Assembly (NCBI RefSeq): GCF_000359125.1
Contig: NZ_CAAF010000085.1
Span: 38,019 to 102,018 of the forward strand
Direction: 5' to 3'
Source of the DNA: Mesorhizobium sp. STM 4661
GTDB lineage: Bacteria; Pseudomonadota; Alphaproteobacteria; Rhizobiales; Rhizobiaceae
Length of the DNA stretch: 64,000 nt
Within the stretch, counting starts at the first letter, position 1. Every line of letters starts with the position of its first letter. Positions 8,713 to 18,091 of the stretch are shown here, piece after piece. Both the position numbers and the translations under genes were made by a program. The notes under the pieces were generated by a model. The model saw only the letters and a list, made by a program, of their open reading frames with translations. It was not told where the DNA came from and ran no database searches.

Positions 8713-11700
8713 CGTCGCCTCCGTCTGCATCCAATTCCGAGGCTGTGCCGCGTTGGGTCCTGATCGCCCGCATCACCTTCGCCAGATCCTGCCGATCGAC
8801 ATCGGTGGATCGCCCCCGCGCGAGGGGATCTCGGCCCGCGGCCACTATGTACCCCGCCTCGTCGACGTCGCGCAGCGATGTCATTGGGGGTCGGAACGCC
8901 GGCAAGTCGTCCCAATAGTCCCGCAGGCTGGCGATCGTGCCCCGGCTCGATATGTCGCGTACGAACGTATCGACCTGCTTCTCCACCAAGGCTCGGTAGA
9001 AGTCCTCGTAGTGTGGAGCGCCCAGCTGTGACGCACCCTTGCCGGCGAAGCCACTGGCGCGCAGCATGAACCCGCCCAACGCCTCGCAAAGCGCGACATG
9101 GTTGCGCTGCGCCAGGGTGGCGAACCGGCTGATCTGGTCCATGTGACTTACTTCCGCTTTCCGTCCATCGTCTTGGGCCAGGAATTCGCGCGCCTCGCGC
9201 AGCATGGCCCAAGCCTGGACATACGACGCCATGGTCCGCTTGATCGCGTTCTCTGCCCACCGTTCGACAGCGGGCGGTGCGATCATGCGCTCAAGGAATC
9301 GGTGGAAGATGTCATGGGTCTCGATAACGTAGCGATCGCGACGGTTCTGGGGCGTCGGTAGCAGCATCACGAACCCTACATGCGTGCGGCCGACACGGCT
9401 CGACGCCTGGATATACTCGGCGATGTCGGAGGGCAGGCCGGCGAAGAACATGCTGTTGAACCGGTCCACGTCCACGCCATGGCTGATTGCCGACGTGGCG
9501 ACGATGTTGCGAAGGGTTGCTGCAATATCGGGATAGTCCCCACCGACGAACGACTTTTCGGCATCCTCCATGACTGCCTGGATGTCCTTCATGTCGATCC
9601 CACCCGATATCAAGCGGCTTTCAAACGCTGCGTGGCTGCGACCGATACGCCTGTGTTGGTTTTCAACTGCCGCACCCAACGCATCGATGATTTGATCGCC
9701 ACCCTTCTTGTTAGTGACATAGGCGAGTGCGATGCGATGTAGGTCGACAAGCGCCATGATTTCGCCGGCACGGCCTTGGGCAACGGCGCGATCAATCGCC
9801 ACCCGATGCCAATCTCCAGCGACGCCCGGAGAAACCGCGTCCCGGATAGCCGCAATGGCCGCTGGGCGGCTGCCCTCGCCCAACATTCCATCCCAAAGCG
9901 CGGTTATGATGCTGTGAAAGGCCGCCAGCACCCCGACCGTCGTGACCGTATGTGTGGCGTCGTTGGTCATGAGGGACACATAGAGCCTCATCCACGGCGC
10001 AGTTTGCTCCGGTGCCCGTGCGAACGACAGGGATGTAGCGAGCGCGACGCGCCCTGCGTTTCCGGCAGGCGGCGCGGCGGGCTCCGCGAAGAACGAGTGG
10101 TAGAGGTCCGGCCCTGGATAGGGAAAGCGCAGAGGCACGCGCTGATAGAGTGTCTCAAGCTGGCGCTCAGGCGCCGAGATGGTGGCGGTTGCGGCGATGA
10201 CCTTGGGCATTCGCGGCGCCCCCCACCCGTCACCATTCCAGCGGCGCGCGACTTGGAGCCCGTCACCGGCCATGTCGGCCACATCCTCGAGGATCGTCTC
10301 AAGCAGGGTGTCGAACAGCCCGCTGAAAGTGCCAAGACTTTCCTCAAGCAGGTGCGCCTCATCCTGGATAACGAGCGAGGGGAAAGGGTCGTGGAAGACA
10401 CGCGTGCCCTTGGCGTACGCGGGGAAGACGTTGGAGATGTCGTCTTCGGCGGGATCGCGGCGGAGGTCGTCCTCGCGTCGCGGGGTGTCGAGGTTGCCCC
10501 ACCGGTCGATTCGACGGGCCAGGCCGAACATGCCGAGCACCTTGCTGATAGTAGCCGTGTGCTGGCCCAGCATGGCCAGCTTATCGACGGTTCCGAGCAC
10601 GATAGCGGGTGCACGAGCGTATATTGCATCATCGGTCAGCAGGAACGGCAGCGGATGCCGCTCGCCATGCTCCCGGTTCCACTCGCAGCCGTCGTTGAAG
10701 CAGACGATCACCGCTCGCTTGCCGAGTGGCCCTTCGCCCTCATCGCGCCTCAGCCCGGTTGCTTCGCCGCATACGGGGCACTCGGGGATCTTGTCATAGG
10801 CTTCGCGCGCCTCGACGTATCGGCGACCCTGAGCGCGCTGCTCGTCATCTCCCGTCGCACCGTCGAGTTCGCTATCGTCGGCGAACTCCCGATCGCTCGC
10901 CAACGGGATATCGGCGCGGAACGCACGGTAGTTGTTGGGTGTGTTCTGGTTTCCGACCCAGAACCCCATCTCGAATGGCCAGTTCCCCACGGCATGCCGG
11001 CGGCGCACGATTTCGGCCCGCACCACCAGCTTTAGGAGACGCTGCGCCTGCTGAAGCGTCAGCAGGCGGAGCGGGTAACGGATCATGGCCGTTATGCCAC
11101 GGTCTTTTCCGCGCAATCGGTCGAGAAACATGGCGAACAGCAGCGTGCCGTAGAACGCCTCGGACTTGCCACCTCCGGTCGGAAAGTACAGCAGGCTGAC
11201 GCCGTCCTCGTCCAGCATCGGATCATGGTACTCGCGCCACTCCTCAATCCGAGAGCTGAACACCGGGACATGCGCGAGGACGAATGCCATCTGAAACAGA
11301 CGCCAGCCCCGCTTAGGGTCGTGGGCGTCGCGCATAGCGAAGGCCTCGTTGGTCATTGTCCAGGCGCGCCAGGGAGCGGCGCGGGGCTCAAGGGCCGCGC
11401 GATCCGCCCCGGCCAGCCCCGACAGCATTTCATAAGCTTTCTTGGACGCAATCAGCATCTCGACACCGCGTTCGATGTAGCGGGCCTCGGCGCGCTGTGC
11501 GGCAATGTCCTTTCGCAGTCGTGCGGACTCGATTTCCGCATCGGCGCGATCCAAGCCCATCGTTACTGTGTCCTTGAGACGAACCTCCTGCTCGTCGATC
11601 CACTTGACATAGGCTCGAGGCAGCTCGAACAGCTTGGTCGCGTCGAACCCTGGGTCCTTGAGGATCGCGAACTGGAACGGTAGGTCGATCTGGCGAGCAA

Positions 11701-13039
11701 CGATACGCGGCTGAGCGAAGCGTGGCGCGGCCGTCGTGGCGAGGCGTAGTTCGCCTGCAGCAGTGTCGGCGTGCACGCCGCAGTTTAGGCCGATCGCAGG
11801 ATAATCAAGATGGTCGCGGAAGCGGTAGGACGGTTCCACTCGGTCAAGCTGAAGGGGTCGGTGTGCGGCATGGGGCAGAGTCAACGAAAGCCCCGCGCCG
11901 AAAACCGTATTGCACCGACCTTGCGCATCCCGCGGCGTCGGCTCGGGCGACTGGTTATCTAGCATCACACGCAGCGACAGGCGGCTCGGGTCGAGGAAGT
12001 CTACCTGTCGCTCAACCTTTAACACCACTCGCGAGAGATCCGGCACAACGCGTGCACGGTCGACCGGTTGGGCGGCTAGTGCAGCCATGGCCACCGTCCA
12101 TCTTGCCTCGTCCAGCGTCTCGCCAGGTTGCACGGTCGCGTCACGCCATGCTTCGGTGCCCCCGTTCCCCGTCACCCAGGCCTCGAGCTGCGCCCCGACC
12201 GCGTTTGCGAGGATCACATTGTAGGCATCGACCGTCGCGGTCAGCGCCGTGTCGTCTGCGACGGTCGCAAACTCCAGGGCTGGAAGCGCAAGATCGATCC
12301 GTCGCCATTTTCCGGGTATGGGCGCGGGGTCGACATGATGCAACGGTATTGCGCGGCTTTCGCGCACGAGGCGCGCAATCGGCGCCGACTGAGCCACGTT
12401 GTCGTCAGGGGTATTGGGATCACCGACCGCATCGTCGGGCGATTGCTCGGCGTTCAGCGGCTCGGGTTCCCCGGACAGCAGTTTGATGCCATGTGCCGCA
12501 TAGGCCTTTGTCCGGATCCCGGCGAGAATCTGCGCACGCTGCGCGCGCACCTTCGAACGCTTCGCCTCGTCCATTCCCTTCCAGTCGGGACGATCGACCC
12601 CTGCCGCCTGCAGCGCCGGAACGCGCTCCGTGCGGATCGCGTCGTCAATCTGCTGTTGGATGCTCTTTCGCAGTCTGAAGTCGAAATCGAGCTCGCCACC
12701 GCCGGCTACGAGGTCCTTCCACAGGGGGATGACGCGCACATAAACCGAGAACCGTGGCGTGACTCGGATAGTCGCACGAGTCCTGGCGCCTACGACAAAA
12801 TCTACCCCGACAGCAGCGATCCGGATGTCCGATGTCTCGTCGACAACGCCGCCAACATCGAACCGTGGAAGCAGCTGCCCCGCGAACACGCCGCGACGGG
12901 GCGAGCTGCCGAGGATGATGCGCCCGCGCTCGTCGCCGCCGCTGACTCTAGCGACGAGCGCGTTGACCAGCGCGTCGCACACGGCCTCCTTGAGCTCGAC
13001 GTCGATATCACCCAGCTGCTTGTCCGAATATCCCTTCAC
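8699..13039 (-). CDS. drmA: DISARM DrmA-like helicase
   Basis: This very large (1446-residue) SF2-type helicase is the core DISARM motor. About 550 N-terminal residues have no motif I recognise. The Walker A loop FPTGGGKSEAF is at about 618-628, DEAH at 893-896 (VIQDEAHLLEESL), a motif III-like ATATIS follows, and motifs V/VI (SHGVDVDRF, QASSRVGRTHVGF) lie near 1190-1215. Zinc-binding cysteines (CPVCGE) sit between the RecA lobes. The GTG at 13039 has a strong GGAGGTGAC site and overlaps the previous stop as GTGA. Helicase plus DUF1998 plus PLD in this order is the DISARM signature. The long N-terminal region is larger than I expect for DrmA. Confidence 0.85.
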   Translation of the reverse strand: MKGYSDKQLGDIDVELKEAVCDALVNALVARVSGGDERGRIILGSSPRRGVFAGQLLPRFDVGGVVDETSDIRIAAVGVDFVVGARTRATIRVTPRFSVYVRVIPLWKDLVAGGGELDFDFRLRKSIQQQIDDAIRTERVPALQAAGVDRPDWKGMDEAKRSKVRAQRAQILAGIRTKAYAAHGIKLLSGEPEPLNAEQSPDDAVGDPNTPDDNVAQSAPIARLVRESRAIPLHHVDPAPIPGKWRRIDLALPALEFATVADDTALTATVDAYNVILANAVGAQLEAWVTGNGGTEAWRDATVQPGETLDEARWTVAMAALAAQPVDRARVVPDLSRVVLKVERQVDFLDPSRLSLRVMLDNQSPEPTPRDAQGRCNTVFGAGLSLTLPHAAHRPLQLDRVEPSYRFRDHLDYPAIGLNCGVHADTAAGELRLATTAAPRFAQPRIVARQIDLPFQFAILKDPGFDATKLFELPRAYVKWIDEQEVRLKDTVTMGLDRADAEIESARLRKDIAAQRAEARYIERGVEMLIASKKAYEMLSGLAGADRAALEPRAAPWRAWTMTNEAFAMRDAHDPKRGWRLFQMAFVLAHVPVFSSRIEEWREYHDPMLDEDGVSLLYFPTGGGKSEAFYGTLLFAMFLDRLRGKDRGITAMIRYPLRLLTLQQAQRLLKLVVRAEIVRRRHAVGNWPFEMGFWVGNQNTPNNYRAFRADIPLASDREFADDSELDGATGDDEQRAQGRRYVEAREAYDKIPECPVCGEATGLRRDEGEGPLGKRAVIVCFNDGCEWNREHGERHPLPFLLTDDAIYARAPAIVLGTVDKLAMLGQHTATISKVLGMFGLARRIDRWGNLDTPRREDDLRRDPAEDDISNVFPAYAKGTRVFHDPFPSLVIQDEAHLLEESLGTFSGLFDTLLETILEDVADMAGDGLQVARRWNGDGWGAPRMPKVIAATATISAPERQLETLYQRVPLRFPYPGPDLYHSFFAEPAAPPAGNAGRVALATSLSFARAPEQTAPWMRLYVSLMTNDATHTVTTVGVLAAFHSIITALWDGMLGEGSRPAAIAAIRDAVSPGVAGDWHRVAIDRAVAQGRAGEIMALVDLHRIALAYVTNKKGGDQIIDALGAAVENQHRRIGRSHAAFESRLISGGIDMKDIQAVMEDAEKSFVGGDYPDIAATLRNIVATSAISHGVDVDRFNSMFFAGLPSDIAEYIQASSRVGRTHVGFVMLLPTPQNRRDRYVIETHDIFHRFLERMIAPPAVERWAENAIKRTMASYVQAWAMLREAREFLAQDDGRKAEVSHMDQISRFATLAQRNHVALCEALGGFMLRASGFAGKGASQLGAPHYEDFYRALVEKQVDTFVRDISSRGTIASLRDYWDDLPAFRPPMTSLRDVDEAGYIVAAGRDPLARGRSTDVDRQDLAKVMRAIRTQRGTASELDADGGDDGRG

Positions 13040-15789
13040 GTCACCTCCAAGCTCCGTGTGTGCGCCACGGTCGCCACGTGTTCTTCGGCCATCGCGCGGA
13101 GCGCACGAATGTCATCACTCCGGTCGCGATTGCTGGCGAGCGCGGCATGAGGGTCTGTCAGGATACCACGGAAGGCGTCGTGGAAGACGTTGCCCGAGCG
13201 CAGCCGATGCGAGCGCTGCGCAACCACTGCCCATAGCCAGAAGCTCTCCGCCAGCTTTGGGCCTATCCCGAGCGCACCGATGAAACGCATGAACGTCTCG
13301 CGATCATGGGGCGCGTGCGGCACCACGTCGTGCAGTGGCTTGTCGAGCTCGTCGTCGAGATCCACCCAATAGCGTGCGGTTTCGATTGAAACCCGCGGTT
13401 CACCCATCAGCGACACGACGACCCGCAGGCGCTCGTTGACTGAATCTCCGTCGATGGCGTCGAAGCGGCTGGCGACCTGCAGATGGTATTCACGAATTTC
13501 GGCCGCGGCGGTAGCGCGGACATTTACGAGCGTGCGCGCCCGCTCGACAAAGCCCGGCCCTATCACGCAAACCTCTTCGCCCTTGCGAACCTGCGAGGCC
13601 GGTCGCTCGATGAAGGAGGTGGTCGCGGCGCTGTCGTTGCGCAAGACGATGCCTGTCGACGCACGTGCGATGATGCGCTGTCCATTATTCATGATTATTT
13701 CAACCAGACGGCGCTCGCCTCGAGAACCTCCGCTGAGGTCGACCACCGACCCCGGCGGGAATTCGATGTCGTCGGTCGGCATCTCGGAATCGAGCTGCAC
13801 CGCGTGTCGCCCAATCTCGCCGACGCGCGCGGTCGCTCGAGCCGCGAACGCTCGGAGCCGGACCGCAAGAGGGGCCACGTCGATTTCCTGCGCCAGCCGA
13901 TCGGCGTCCCTGGCCGCAAAAGCAAGTGTATCCGCGTCAGCGAGGATCACGACCTGCTCTGGCAGCCAAGGTTCGGCCAGTGTCGCCAGGATCGCAGATC
14001 GCGTCGGTGCGACAACGATGGCTCGCTTGAACTGATTGCGCAGTGAGCTGGACATCGCCGTGATGGTGCTTAGCACGCGCGCGCCACCAAAGCGGATGAT
14101 CCCGTTGTCGAGCCGTTCGGTCAGTCTTGGATGCGCCGCCGCCAAGCGGTCGGCCGCGAACTCGGCTACCATGTCGGAGCAGAAAACAAAGGCTGACCGG
14201 GAGCTGGAGCGAAGCGCCGGCTGTATCGCCTCTGCCAGTAGCGTCGACATCGGCGTCGCCCGCTCAAGGGAACGCATGATGCCTGTTGTCTCAGCAGTGA
14301 CCTTCGTCTCCGCGTCCGCCTGGCTGGCAAGGCTGCGAGGGTCGGAGAGGGACGCGACATCTGCCGCAACGCGATAGGTCGCCAGTCGATCATTCGCCGT
14401 CGCCGTCGATGATTCCCGCTCGAGAAATCGGCTGAGATCGGCGATCGAACCCGGCAGGCAGGCGGAGCGGCGAACTGTGGCGATCATGTTTCGCGCCGTC
14501 TCGGCCCCGCCCGGATCCCCCATCTCCGATAGCCTGTGCGCGAGCCCACGGAGCCGCTCGATATTCCGGTCGACGTCGCCGAAGAAGCCGTCGACTTCTA
14601 TTCGTGCGCCGCCCTCGAATTGTGGTTTCGGCTGGTTGGTGTCCTGAACGATCCCGGTGGTGGGCGAGTAGACGACGTGTCCCACGGCGGGCGTCACCTG
14701 GGCTTTGCGTCCAGGTTGTTTCGTCCCGAGCAGCTGAAATCGAGCAGTTTGGTATGTCCACGGATCATCCGCGAGCACGAGAATGCCGGCGGTTGGATAG
14801 ACCTCCCGCATGCAGCCGACCATGTCCGCAGCGTGCTTCAGCCAGTTCCATCCCAGCCGGTCGCGTGCATTCCGCGAAAGGTCAAGAATCAGAAAGTCGG
14901 GCGCCCTCGTGATCGCCCTCAGCTCAGCGCCGAGCCGATCCCCGGCTCGGATGGTGTAGAGATAGTATGCCGCCTTTAAGGGGTTGTCCGCGTCGCCGGA
15001 CCGCTTGTGCGTCGCGATGTCCGTTTTGCTCTGCGTTCGCCAGAGCACCGAGCTGTTAGAAGGTCGCTCTCCTCTCGGTGGACCGTGTGGCACTATCTCG
15101 TCGAGGATCGGATGCTCGAACTCGGCATAGTCACGACCGTCCGTAGCTCTCCCGGTCAGCTTGCGGACACGCGCCAGAACTTGGTGGTAGTCCTTGGCAG
15201 CGTCGCTCACCCCATCAAGATAGCGCTTCAAGTGGTCGAAGTGCACCTCGCCCATACCGTGCCGATCAACCTGCACAGCGCGTGCCTGCGCGTGTGTGCT
15301 CCGGGCATAGGGGAATACGACAGCACGCACTTCGTCGGCTCTGTTCCGACTGAGCGAGCGTTCGTTTTTGATTGTGATCTCGACGGGCTCGGCGCTGCAG
15401 ATGGCGCCGATCGACAGCAGGGAGACGATCGCCGATGGCGACATACGTGTCGCGGGCCACGGCATGATCACCTGCGCCGACCCATCGCTCGCCACTTCGG
15501 CAGCTGAGCGGACAAGCCGCTCATAGGCCGGCGTGAGAACGACCGGCGCGGGGGATCCAAGTCGATGTAGCGGCTGCCCGGCAAGAGCCTCCATATACCC
15601 CTCGACGTTCCGGGGCGGTCGCTTGACAGGTTCCGGGACCAAGACCGTTTCCGCCACTCGGCGCGAGGCCATCGACGCCATCTTGGAGGTGAGACCTGCC
15701 CGCTTCTCGAGCTGCGTTTGGCGTTGCGAGGTCCGGTCCTTAAGTTCAGCGCCCGGCGCGCGGTCAAAGGGTCGATACCGCGCCATCAC
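13036..15789 (-). CDS. DrmE-position protein of unknown function (DISARM-like operon)
   Basis: This 917-residue protein has no recognised motif. It is predicted to be soluble, with no signal peptide or membrane segment. It shows alternating hydrophobic strands and helices, such as DFLILDLSRNARDRLGW and AIVVAPTRSAILATLA plus QVVILADADTLAFAARD, which resemble degenerate nucleotide-binding folds without a Walker A loop. It lies between the methyltransferase and DrmA, with GTGA overlaps on both sides, so it belongs to the system. Class 2 DISARM places DrmE, also a large protein of unknown function, next to DrmA. I infer a DrmE-like role from position and size only. The start may be GTG 15789 or ATG 15786. 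Confidence 0.6.
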   Translation of the reverse strand: MMARYRPFDRAPGAELKDRTSQRQTQLEKRAGLTSKMASMASRRVAETVLVPEPVKRPPRNVEGYMEALAGQPLHRLGSPAPVVLTPAYERLVRSAAEVASDGSAQVIMPWPATRMSPSAIVSLLSIGAICSAEPVEITIKNERSLSRNRADEVRAVVFPYARSTHAQARAVQVDRHGMGEVHFDHLKRYLDGVSDAAKDYHQVLARVRKLTGRATDGRDYAEFEHPILDEIVPHGPPRGERPSNSSVLWRTQSKTDIATHKRSGDADNPLKAAYYLYTIRAGDRLGAELRAITRAPDFLILDLSRNARDRLGWNWLKHAADMVGCMREVYPTAGILVLADDPWTYQTARFQLLGTKQPGRKAQVTPAVGHVVYSPTTGIVQDTNQPKPQFEGGARIEVDGFFGDVDRNIERLRGLAHRLSEMGDPGGAETARNMIATVRRSACLPGSIADLSRFLERESSTATANDRLATYRVAADVASLSDPRSLASQADAETKVTAETTGIMRSLERATPMSTLLAEAIQPALRSSSRSAFVFCSDMVAEFAADRLAAAHPRLTERLDNGIIRFGGARVLSTITAMSSSLRNQFKRAIVVAPTRSAILATLAEPWLPEQVVILADADTLAFAARDADRLAQEIDVAPLAVRLRAFAARATARVGEIGRHAVQLDSEMPTDDIEFPPGSVVDLSGGSRGERRLVEIIMNNGQRIIARASTGIVLRNDSAATTSFIERPASQVRKGEEVCVIGPGFVERARTLVNVRATAAAEIREYHLQVASRFDAIDGDSVNERLRVVVSLMGEPRVSIETARYWVDLDDELDKPLHDVVPHAPHDRETFMRFIGALGIGPKLAESFWLWAVVAQRSHRLRSGNVFHDAFRGILTDPHAALASNRDRSDDIRALRAMAEEHVATVAHTRSLEVT

Positions 15790-17390
15790 GCATCAACCGA
15801 TTCTGGCTGGCTGTGGTACGCGGCCAATGCCGCGGCCTCTGCATCTCCGTGGGCCTCGCGTAGCGCTACTGAGAAGGCCGTCGGCGTCGGAAGATCGAGT
15901 TGCCGGAGCAGCGTGACAGAAACAGCGGCCGTTCCAGAGACACGGCGGTATCGCTGATCGACGGCACTCGTGTTGAGCAGCTTCACGGCAAGGGCCAGCC
16001 GTTTGGGGCTCTCGGCGGTGAGAACGATAGTATGATTTTCAGTGACGAAGCCGCCCCATCGCACCACAATTGCAGGATCGACCATTGCCGCGATAAGCCG
16101 TCGTGGCTGTTTGTCGTTTGTCGTGCGCTGCATGACAGCTGCAGGCGTCCGGACCACGGCTGCGCTTGCTTCAGCGAAGGTAACGAAGTCCATCTTCGTA
16201 CCCTGCTTGCCTGCGGGTCGGCACACCTGCCCCGCTCGAACGTTCTTTGCCCATACCAACGGAAAGCCGTCCAGGCGTCCGAGCTTCGTCACAAGCCGGG
16301 CCCCTTCACGGTTCCAGACGAAATATCCTGCCTTCGCGGTTACGCCATAGTCGGCCAGCGTCGCACCGCCGATCGTCTCAGGGTCGACCGGCGGCAGCGG
16401 CCAAGCGTCCTCGGACTTGGCGGGAAGAACCTGCGCGACGACGGTCGCCACCGGCGACGTCGTGCCGATGATTGGGAACCGCACCTTCACATCCGGGCGA
16501 TGTGCCTTTCCCTTGCGTGCTATTAGCACGCTGATGTCCTGGGCCACGTCAAGAAAGACTCCTTCGCGACCCGCGATCGAGCCGATGGTAAGGACCTCGC
16601 CTTGGGACCGAATGAACTGGCGCATGCGATCATAGAGCGGGCCAGACCGGAAGCTCGACGGGATGACGAGCGCAACGATGCCGCCGGGCTTCGCGTTGCG
16701 GAAGCAGAGTTCGGCAAATAGGGCATACTTGTTTATGTGCCCGCTATGGGCGACCCGCCGCCACGCATTTCCGCGGACCTCCTCCATCGACATTCGGCCG
16801 TACGGCGGGTTCGCGATGACCAACCCATAGGAGGCCGGGATCGGCACACGCAGCGCGTCCCCTATGAGGATCACATCCCGCGGTAGGGGTGCCTTCAGCC
16901 GTTCGGCTATTAGTCTGCGTGACAGGGTTGCAAGACCCACATCAATTTCGATGCCGTTCAGCCGGTACGCAACCTCGCGTGCAGCAAGGCCCGCCGAGGT
17001 CATTCGCCCAGCGATTGTTGAGAGGAAAGCCGCGCCACCCGCCGCCGGATCCAGGACGTCATCGCTAGACAAATCAAATCCGGCTTCAATAGCAAAATCG
17101 ACGACCGCATCTGCAACCGCTGGGGGGGTAAAATAGGTGGCTTGCGACCGCCGAACCTTAGCTGGCAACATGAGCGTGTAGAGCGTCCCGATCCAGTAGT
17201 GACGCTCGTCGACTGGCATAGCATGGAGAGCCTTTCGGAACGGCTCGAGCCGTTCGTTCACGCCGAGATCCGTAAGCAGATCGAGGCATGCATCGGCACG
17301 GGCCTGCGGTGAGGTGGCCTCACGCGCCAAATCCCGCGCAGCAAGGCGAGCACGGGCGAGCAGCGTCGTCTTGCTCCCCTCCGCCTCCAC
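15786..17390 (-). CDS. N6-adenine DNA methyltransferase of the DISARM-like operon
   Basis: This 534-residue amino-methyltransferase resembles the Eco57I/TaqI type. YFTPP (86-90) precedes the SAM loop DPAAGGAAF (114-122), and the catalytic motif IV is NPPYGRM (194-200), diagnostic of N6-adenine methylation. The C-terminal half (about 330-520) probably holds target recognition. It opens the minus-strand operon from a GTG at 17390 with AGGGGG just upstream. It probably marks host DNA so that the DrmABC machinery spares it. Class 1 DISARM uses an adenine methylase (DrmMI) with the SNF2 helicase DrmD; no DrmD is seen here. The target sequence cannot be read from the protein. Confidence 0.85.
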   Translation of the reverse strand: MEAEGSKTTLLARARLAARDLAREATSPQARADACLDLLTDLGVNERLEPFRKALHAMPVDERHYWIGTLYTLMLPAKVRRSQATYFTPPAVADAVVDFAIEAGFDLSSDDVLDPAAGGAAFLSTIAGRMTSAGLAAREVAYRLNGIEIDVGLATLSRRLIAERLKAPLPRDVILIGDALRVPIPASYGLVIANPPYGRMSMEEVRGNAWRRVAHSGHINKYALFAELCFRNAKPGGIVALVIPSSFRSGPLYDRMRQFIRSQGEVLTIGSIAGREGVFLDVAQDISVLIARKGKAHRPDVKVRFPIIGTTSPVATVVAQVLPAKSEDAWPLPPVDPETIGGATLADYGVTAKAGYFVWNREGARLVTKLGRLDGFPLVWAKNVRAGQVCRPAGKQGTKMDFVTFAEASAAVVRTPAAVMQRTTNDKQPRRLIAAMVDPAIVVRWGGFVTENHTIVLTAESPKRLALAVKLLNTSAVDQRYRRVSGTAAVSVTLLRQLDLPTPTAFSVALREAHGDAEAAALAAYHSQPESVDA

Positions 17391-17597
17391 GCGTCCCCCT
17401 CTTCTGACGGCATGCCGCCGTCACCCACCCAACAAACATGTGCCGGTATTCGCGCCGAATAAGACTATGCCCGCCAGCGAACGTCTAGATCGGAAGTTCG
17501 TCTATCGTACCCTCTCGGCTGGACAGTGTTGAGAATTCTTTGGACCGGTGCCCGATAATCAAATCGCGTCGCAGCTGCGATCATTCTTCGAACAATC
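17391..17597. other. Upstream region of the DISARM-like operon
   Basis: This spacer lies between the methyltransferase start and the next minus-strand ORF and should contain the operon promoter. I see no clear -10/-35 pair, repeat or hairpin in it. Confidence 0.4.
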
Positions 17598-17993
17598 TCA
17601 TCGTGCTGACCTCGAGCCTCTTGAACTCGTTTTGCACTCAGTCGTCAGCCAGCTCTCTGGCTGGAACCAGCTATGCGTCGCGAATACGCTCAAGAAGGGG
17701 AGAGCCACGCGACGGAGCGCCCCAAAGTAATCGTCCCGCAGGTCAGTCCATTGCAGTGTCGTTGTCCTGGCAAAACGATCGTCGGCGAGCTTGCTGGAGG
17801 CGACCATCCGGAAGCTGTCCCACATGAGAACGCGGTCGGCGAGCCCGCGCCAATCCATCCTGACGATGACTTGCGCGATTCCGGGTAGTTCCTGACCCAT
17901 GAGACGCGCATGGGCGAGCAACGAGTGGATCGCTACGAGCGTCCAAAGCGGCGTCGGCACGTCGACTCGTTCAGCAAATGCTGAAGACCTCAT
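17598..17993 (-). CDS. Hypothetical protein upstream of the DISARM-like operon
   Basis: An ORF of up to 131 residues has protein-like content (RMDWRGLADRVLMWDSF, DDRFARTTTLQW, PFLSVFATHSWFQPESW) and points toward the DISARM operon. I do not recognise the family; the W/D-rich pattern could be the C-terminal part of a longer, lost protein. The nearest ATG (17993) overlaps a TATAAT hexamer and has no ribosome site, so the true start may be internal or the gene may be a 5'-truncated fragment. It shares its upstream region with the divergent gene at 18092. Confidence 0.4.
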   Translation of the reverse strand: MRSSAFAERVDVPTPLWTLVAIHSLLAHARLMGQELPGIAQVIVRMDWRGLADRVLMWDSFRMVASSKLADDRFARTTTLQWTDLRDDYFGALRRVALPFLSVFATHSWFQPESWLTTECKTSSRGSRSAR

Positions 17994-18058
17994 TATAGTG
18001 AACGACAGGGAATATGTAACATATCCTCTTGACCCTGGTTTTGAGATATGTAACATAT
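17970..18058. promoter_or_regulatory. Divergent control region with three palindromes
   Basis: ATATGTAACATAT occurs twice (18012-18024 and 18046-18058). Each copy is a 6-bp inverted repeat around one base, and the centres are 34 bases apart. A further palindrome, TTCAGCAAATGCTGAA, lies at 17970-17985. On the plus strand TTGACC (18029-18034) with TAACAT (18051-18056) is a candidate promoter overlapping the second copy. On the minus strand TATAAT (17992-17997) lies downstream of the first copy. The layout suits a repressor, possibly the product of the gene at 18092, acting on both directions. Confidence 0.6.
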
Positions 18059-18091
18059 ATCCTACCGAAGGCCAAGCCACAGGAGAACCCA

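Noticed and set aside
9776..11035. 419-codon plus-strand frame opposite drmA
   Set aside because: It is a shadow of the helicase gene; the helicase motifs are unambiguous on the minus strand.
5927..17390. Reading this operon as BREX or a Pgl system
   Set aside because: There is no PglZ alkaline-phosphatase-like, Lon-like or BrxC-like gene; DUF1998 plus PLD plus helicase fits DISARM.
15786..17390. C5-cytosine methylase (class 2 DrmMII)
   Set aside because: The motif is NPPY with DPAAGG, not the PCQ motif of C5 enzymes.
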